Source: an uncultured Brevinema sp. (lineage in GTDB: Bacteria; Spirochaetota; Brevinematia; Brevinematales; Brevinemataceae). From it: DNA of 8,944 bases. The stretch covers positions 1 to 8,944 of the forward strand of contig CAMQSH010000075.1 of NCBI GenBank assembly GCA_947036575.1. The letters run 5' to 3'. Below the pieces are notes generated by a model. That model was not told the DNA's origin. It made no database searches and saw only the letters and a program-made list of their open reading frames with translations. The translations under genes were made by a program, and so were the position numbers. This document shows positions 6,560 through 8,944 of this stretch, piece after piece; position 1 is the first letter of the stretch, and each line of letters opens with the position of its first letter.

Positions 6560-6718
6560 ATGAATAGTAAGATTGAAAAATATTGTCCACAATGTCAGCA
6601 ACAAAAATTATTGTTACTTTGTCCTTATACAGGGAATTATGTGTGTGAAAAATGTATGCTTGATAATGAAAAAGAATTTATCGAGGCAGAAAAATTTAAT
6701 GGACTAGTGGGAGATTAA
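6560..6718 (+). CDS. Small Cys-rich (putative zinc-ribbon) protein, 52 aa
   Basis: This short frame encodes 52 residues. It shows CPQC (9-12), Cys21 and CEKC (29-32), with eight and seven residues around Cys21. This resembles a small zinc ribbon or rubredoxin-like knuckle made of two CxxC pairs. The C-terminal 20 residues are acidic and probably helical (DNEKEFIEAEKF). No signal peptide or membrane span is present, so it is probably cytosolic. TGAGGG at 6548-6553 is an acceptable ribosome site, and a promoter is seen at 6489-6517. I do not recognise the family. The Cys arrangement and the start signals make it more likely real than random. No clear strong terminator follows. Confidence 0.6.
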   Translation: MNSKIEKYCPQCQQQKLLLLCPYTGNYVCEKCMLDNEKEFIEAEKFNGLVGD

Positions 6719-6776
6719 GAATAAGATCTTCAATAAACCCTGCTTTTTTTATTTACTGGGTAAGAGCTATTAGTTA

Positions 6777-6960
6777 TTTCATTTCTATATTCTCTACCCT
6801 GTGTCGTAGCGTAGCACTTACTCCCTATGCTTACGCTAGGTGCACAAGCTAGGGTAAGCAACCAATCTCGTTATCACTCGTTGTATCTCTGAAACTCTGC
6901 TTAAAAGTTTCACTTTTTACGCTGAGTAAGAAACCAATCTCGTTATCACTCGTTGTTTTC
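6777..6960. repeat. Dispersed intergenic repeat, copy R2, with an internal 25-bp direct repeat
   Basis: It carries an exact 25-base direct repeat, 6860-6884 and 6932-6956, beginning AACCAATCTCGTTATCACTC. The two units are 72 bases apart, and each is preceded by GTAAG plus one base. The segment between them (TCTCTGAAACTCTGCTTAAA) matches R1. The left part folds: TAGCGTAG near 6807-6814 can pair with TTACGCTA near 6832-6839 (one G-T). On the minus strand both direct repeats read in the same frame as TSDNEIG, suggesting a short degenerate coding or pseudo-coding repeat. No start codon with a ribosome site was found, so it is not called as a gene. Confidence 0.65.
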
Positions 6961-6961
6961 T

Positions 6962-7016
6962 AAAAATATCCCCCCATACCTCAGCCCCAGAATAGGGGGA
7001 GAAGCATAGGGGGATA
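6962..7016 (-). terminator. Terminator downstream of structured RNA copy 2
   Basis: TATCCCCC (6967-6974) pairs with GGGGGATA (7009-7016). Inside it a second GC stem pairs CCCC (6985-6988) with GGGG (6995-6998). On the minus strand it is followed by TTTTT (6966-6962). It is unusually GC-rich for this window. It occupies the same position relative to RNA copy 2 as 230-269 does to copy 1, with a different stem but the same TATCCC ends and T-run. Confidence 0.75.
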
Positions 7017-7130
7017 TAGCAGTTTGCAAATCTCCATGGCTAGAGGAAGTAATAAGCCTGTAGAATATACAAAACTGATATTAATATTTGTTGTTTTGAG
7101 GTGACATTCGTCACTTTTCTATAATTATTT

Positions 7131-7378
7131 AAAATGCAAAAAGCTCATAGAGTTTGTATTGCTTATATTTCAAAACTGTAGTTTAGATATTTCTATCGTA
7201 GTTACAGACCTAAAATTACAAACTGCTATGAGCTAGTTATATAAAGTTACGATCTGTAACTACTAGAAATACCTTTTATCCTAAAATAAAAAAAAGACTT
7301 TTCATAATGAAAAATCTCTATCTATTAAAGGATAAAAGATAGAAATAAAAACTATTTTACTAGTTTTGAAATATAAGC
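7131..7378 (-). ncRNA. Structured pseudoknotted RNA, copy 2 (family not recognised)
   Basis: This minus-strand RNA is predicted to start at 7378. The helices, in plus coordinates, are as follows. Closing stem P1 is 7362-7378 with 7161-7177 (17 bp, perfect). P2 is 7337-7342 with 7318-7323. Pseudoknot A is 7329-7338 with 7273-7282 (10 bp). P3 is 7309-7316 with 7296-7303. P4 is 7251-7263 with 7198-7210 (13 bp). Pseudoknot B pairs 7216-7234 with the 3' tail 7142-7158 (two blocks of about eight pairs around one bulge), followed by T5. P3 and P4 contain pairs that are A-C on plus but G-U on minus. Sequence blocks shared with copy 1 are the 3' tail AATACAAACTC, TATTTCTATCTT and TAGAAATAT. The transcript may run on to the terminator at 6962-7016 (about 415 nt). 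No tmRNA, 6S or RNase P hallmarks were recognised. Confidence 0.82.
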
Positions 7379-7384
7379 ATTTAT

Positions 7385-7413
7385 ATTATAACTTAGAAAT
7401 ATATTTTTGTCAA
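7385..7413 (-). promoter_or_regulatory. Perfect consensus promoter of structured RNA copy 2
   Basis: The minus strand has TTGACA (7408-7413), a 17-base spacer and TATAAT (7385-7390). The seventh base after the -10 is G7378, the first base of stem P1, exactly as in copy 1. The spacer ends AAGTTATAAT in copy 1 and TAAGTTATAAT in copy 2, so the promoter itself is conserved. Confidence 0.88.
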
Positions 7414-7452
7414 ATAATATTTTATTATGAGAGAATTTCCAGAATCTCTCTT

Positions 7453-7509
7453 AGACAATATTAAAACCCACCTCATGCTATGCTAGGGTGGGTTTTTTAT
7501 ATATTATTT
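7453..7509. terminator. Terminator-type repeat T1 (ends the 52-aa Asn-rich gene)
   Basis: AAAACCCACC (7463-7472) pairs perfectly with GGTGGGTTTT (7487-7496). It is followed by T residues on plus and TTTTAATATT on minus. The flanks (AGACAATATT before, TTTTTATATATTATTT after) recur around T2 at 7783-7843, so the two are copies of one element with altered stem and loop. In the minus direction it can end the gene at 7546-7704. The loop contains GCTATGCTAGGGT, also found in R3 at 8761-8773. Confidence 0.7.
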
Positions 7510-7545
7510 GAGGAAATAACTAGGTGTCTATCATTTTTAAAAGAA

Positions 7546-7704
7546 TTATTTTTCTTTGTGATAGTTTAGCTCATCTGGATTATGAGTTACGCTATCCTCA
7601 TTAATTTTATTTCTATCATGGTGATTGTTTTTATGAGGTGGTTTATTATTTGAGTTACGATTACTCCCTTTACCTTCATTGGATATTCGGCTTTCTTTGG
7701 ACAT
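7546..7704 (-). CDS. Small Asn-rich hydrophilic protein, 52 aa, unknown function
   Basis: The minus-strand frame begins MSKESRISNEGKGSNRNS and encodes 52 residues rich in Asn, Lys and His. It has no hydrophobic stretch, signal peptide or cysteine, so it is probably disordered and cytosolic. The start is well supported by AAGGAG (7711-7716) seven bases upstream, with a plausible promoter at 7734-7763 and a terminator at 7463-7496. This full set of expression signals makes it likely to be real despite its low complexity. The family is not recognised. It is isolated, between RNA copy 2 and the outer-membrane-protein gene, and flanked by the T1 and T2 terminator repeats. Confidence 0.65.
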   Translation of the reverse strand: MSKESRISNEGKGSNRNSNNKPPHKNNHHDRNKINEDSVTHNPDELNYHKEK

Positions 7705-7733
7705 GAGACACTCCTTTATATAGATCTTTATAA

Positions 7734-7763
7734 AAGATATGTAGGCATACCATAAAAAGTCAA
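7734..7763 (-). promoter_or_regulatory. Probable promoter of the 52-aa Asn-rich gene
   Basis: On the minus strand TTGACT (7758-7763) and TATCTT (7734-7739) are 18 bases apart, about 30 bases before the ATG. The -35 is good and the -10 matches four of six positions. Confidence 0.5.
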
Positions 7764-7782
7764 ATCTATCTTAAATCCTCAC

Positions 7783-7843
7783 AGACAATATAAAACCCCA
7801 CACTAGCTAGTATGAAGTAATGTGGGGTTTTTATATATTATTT
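7783..7843. terminator. Terminator-type repeat T2 (orphan, between divergent genes)
   Basis: AAAACCCCACA (7792-7802) pairs perfectly with TGTGGGGTTTT (7821-7831), and a T-run follows on plus. The flanks match T1 (AGACAATAT and TTTTTATATATTATTT). It lies upstream of both divergent genes, so no gene in the window needs it as a terminator. It may insulate the two promoters or may simply be a copied element. Confidence 0.65.
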
Positions 7844-7880
7844 AGTTGTGTTCTGAACAAAAATAAAATTGTAGAAAAAC

Positions 7881-7909
7881 TTGTAAAAATTAAAAAAATT
7901 AGTTATGAT
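7881..7909 (+). promoter_or_regulatory. Promoter of the exported protein gene
   Basis: TTGTAA (7881-7886), a 17-base A-rich spacer and TATGAT (7904-7909) predict a start near 7916 and a leader of about 26 bases with AAGGA (7930-7934). The stretch 7877-7912 matches 8874-8909 at 35 of 36 positions. Confidence 0.8.
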
Positions 7910-7941
7910 ATCTTTACAAATAAAAAGTTAAGGAAAAACAC

Positions 7942-8634
7942 ATGAACAAAAATATATTTTCTGTCTTATTAACACTTTTTGTATTAAGTAATACAACTAT
8001 GTTATCAGCTCAAGAAGCAGATACTACAAAACCTGCAGGAGCACACAAGTTCCCTTTAAAGCCTACATTCTCAAAACCTGTGGAAGTTTACTCAATGCTC
8101 TTACTTCAAGGGGGAGCAGATCTTATTTATTCGGGTCTGGATGAGTTTACCCCTCATTATTCCGTTAATGTGCTTTCAGAGACTCATGCAAGATCATGGG
8201 ATAAAAATGTTTTTTCAGTATCTCAAGTACGGACTAAATTCATCTTTAATGCTCTTGGAGAACATGATTTTAGTATAGGGGTTGGTGTAGGGGTATCTGG
8301 CTATTTATCCGATACACGAAATACAGATGGAATAGGTTGGTCAACTTTAATGGGGGCTGTATTTGCTGTAGATTTTACAGGGTTTACATCTGGTCTTAGC
8401 TCTGGAAGTACCTATAACACTATGATCTCTATAGAAATGCTTTTCAGAGCAAAATATAACTATAAAAAAGGTAGTGCAATGATCTTCGGCTTTGATATAG
8501 GCCCTACTTTGACTGAGAGAAGTGCTAGAATAATCGATCATCCAACTATTAACGGACTTGAAATTGTTGACAGATCAGTAGAGGCAACTCTATTTGGTGT
8601 TAATATATTAGCAACTGTAGGCTGGTCCTTTTAA
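7942..8634 (+). CDS. Exported putative outer-membrane beta-barrel protein, 230 aa
   Basis: The N-terminus has a classic signal peptide: MNKN, a hydrophobic core at 5-15 and cleavage expected near LSAQ-E (residues 21-25). No lipobox cysteine is present, so it is not a lipoprotein. The mature part of about 206 residues is rich in Gly, Ser and aromatic residues with alternating strand-like patterns (DFSIGVGVGVSGYL 109-122, TMISIEMLFRAKYNY 160-174, MIFGFDIGPTL 180-190). It ends NILATVGWSF. A C-terminal Phe after a hydrophobic beta strand is the usual BamA-recognition signature of outer-membrane barrels. Eight or more strands would fit the length. The specific family is not recognised. AAGGA precedes the ATG by seven bases, and a strong terminator follows at 8653-8687, so it is a single-gene unit. 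A near-identical promoter 1 kb downstream suggests a related gene follows. Confidence 0.75.
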   Translation: MNKNIFSVLLTLFVLSNTTMLSAQEADTTKPAGAHKFPLKPTFSKPVEVYSMLLLQGGADLIYSGLDEFTPHYSVNVLSETHARSWDKNVFSVSQVRTKFIFNALGEHDFSIGVGVGVSGYLSDTRNTDGIGWSTLMGAVFAVDFTGFTSGLSSGSTYNTMISIEMLFRAKYNYKKGSAMIFGFDIGPTLTERSARIIDHPTINGLEIVDRSVEATLFGVNILATVGWSF

Positions 8635-8652
8635 ATAATAAAGTAAACAATC

Positions 8653-8692
8653 AAAAAACATCCTCCGATATTAAGAGGGTGTTTTTTAGTTA
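8653..8692 (+). terminator. Intrinsic terminator of the exported protein gene
   Basis: AAAAAACATCCTC (8653-8665) pairs with GAGGGTGTTTTTT (8675-8687), with one G-T, around a nine-base loop. The stem begins about 19 bases after the stop codon, and the T-run ends the right arm. Confidence 0.88.
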
Positions 8693-8870
8693 TTTGTGGA
8701 ACTCTGCTATGTGGAATCTAGTTTTACGCTGAATACTCTTTTACTACTAGACCTACCCGTGCTATGCTAGGGTACGAGGAGTGACTGTCCTGTCTGTAAA
8801 AGAGTACGAAACATCCTGTTTCTAAGAAACCAATGTCAATCACTTCGTTTATTATCTCACTATTCTCTGA
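8690..8870. repeat. Dispersed intergenic repeat, copy R3
   Basis: The right part (8828-8870, AACCAATGTCAATCACTTCG onward to ATTCTCTGA) matches R1 at 180-217. CTCTGCT and TTTTACGCTGA near 8702-8732 match R2. The middle forms a cruciform-like fold: TACTCTTTTAC (8734-8744) pairs with GTAAAAGAGTA (8796-8806), and inside it TACCC (8754-8758) pairs with GGGTA (8770-8774). A minus-strand frame (8849 to the stop at 8724, 41 codons) is open and contains NEVIDIGFL, similar to the DNEIGFL reading of R2. No start or ribosome site is evident, so it is treated as a repeat. Unlike R1 and R2 it has no structured RNA beside it. Confidence 0.6.
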
Positions 8871-8877
8871 ATTAAAC

Positions 8878-8906
8878 TTGTAAAAATTAAAAAAATTAGT
8901 TATAAT
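8878..8906 (+). promoter_or_regulatory. Promoter of a gene beyond the right edge
   Basis: TTGTAA (8878-8883), a 17-base spacer and TATAAT (8901-8906) are followed by AGAGGA (8935-8940), a ribosome site. The start codon must lie at or just past the window end. The sequence copies the promoter at 7877-7912 with one change (TATGAT to TATAAT). Confidence 0.78.
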
Positions 8907-8944
8907 ATCCTAATATATAAAATTATATCGATAAAGAGGAAAAT

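Larger units (their letters stand above)
6719..7545. other. Gene-free stretch holding repeat R2, a terminator, structured RNA copy 2 and a terminator-type repeat
   Basis: No supported protein gene lies here. From left to right it contains R2 (6777-6960), the GC-rich terminator hairpin (6962-7016), a linker with small hairpins such as GTGACATTCGTCAC (7101-7114), RNA copy 2 (7131-7378), its promoter (7385-7413), a 6-bp hairpin (7429-7434 with 7445-7450) and terminator element T1 (7453-7509). Bases 6719-6776 show nothing beyond weak inverted repeats. Confidence 0.6.

Noticed and set aside
6860..6956. Possible CRISPR array from the 25-base direct repeat
   Set aside because: Only two units with a 47-base gap. 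The gap sequence itself recurs in R1, and no cas genes are present.
8347..8541. Minus-strand frame of 64 codons
   Set aside because: It lies inside the exported protein gene, with no ribosome site or promoter.

Overview
The window is AT-rich, with short 5' leaders, strong Shine-Dalgarno sites and very consensus-like sigma70-type promoters. A secreted protein with a signal peptide, beta-strand-like segments and a C-terminal Phe (7942-8634) points to a diderm. The iron-sulfur/flavin fusion enzyme (2806-5397) points to an anaerobe. Together these suggest a low-GC anaerobic, possibly host-associated bacterium, perhaps a spirochaete. That placement is an inference from protein style and not proven.

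Layout: 1-36 is the start of a leftward gene that leaves the window. 86-235 is a dispersed repeat (R1). 236-580 on the minus strand holds a structured non-coding RNA (copy 1) with its own perfect TTGACA-17-TATAAT promoter and a strong terminator. 661-1695 (-) is a YhhX/IolW-like Gfo/Idh/MocA oxidoreductase. 1840-2757 (+) is a stand-alone CCG-domain iron-sulfur protein. It converges on 2806-5397 (-), an 863-residue GltD-like flavoprotein fused to a ferredoxin module and two CCG domains. 5434-6393 (-) is an EamA/DMT transporter that probably forms an operon with the fusion enzyme. 6560-6718 (+) is a 52-residue Cys-rich protein. 6719-7545 has no protein gene. It holds repeat R2, a terminator and a second copy of the structured RNA (minus strand, start about 7378). 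7546-7704 (-) is a 52-residue Asn-rich hydrophilic protein lying between two related terminator hairpins. 7942-8634 (+) is an exported putative outer-membrane protein. 8690-8870 is repeat R3. At the right edge a near-identical copy of the outer-membrane-protein promoter drives a gene beyond the window.

The main discovery candidate is the RNA pair. The copies differ in most stem bases yet keep the same closing stem, two hairpins, a long internal stem and two pseudoknots. Stems survive through compensatory changes. Where pairing in the main helices fails on the plus strand as A-C mismatches, it becomes G-U on the minus strand, the same strand the promoters point to. In both copies the closing stem starts exactly at the predicted transcription start. 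In both, the RNA is followed by a terminator and then a diverged copy of the R repeat, so the whole unit of about 500-600 bp seems to have been duplicated or dispersed. I do not recognise it as tmRNA, 6S, RNase P RNA or another family I know.

The metabolic genes are also linked. The stand-alone 305-residue protein is a paralogue of the C-terminal CCG region of the 863-residue enzyme, with identical cysteine spacing. The transporter and the enzyme sit 36 bp apart in one direction and may move and transform a common, unknown substrate.
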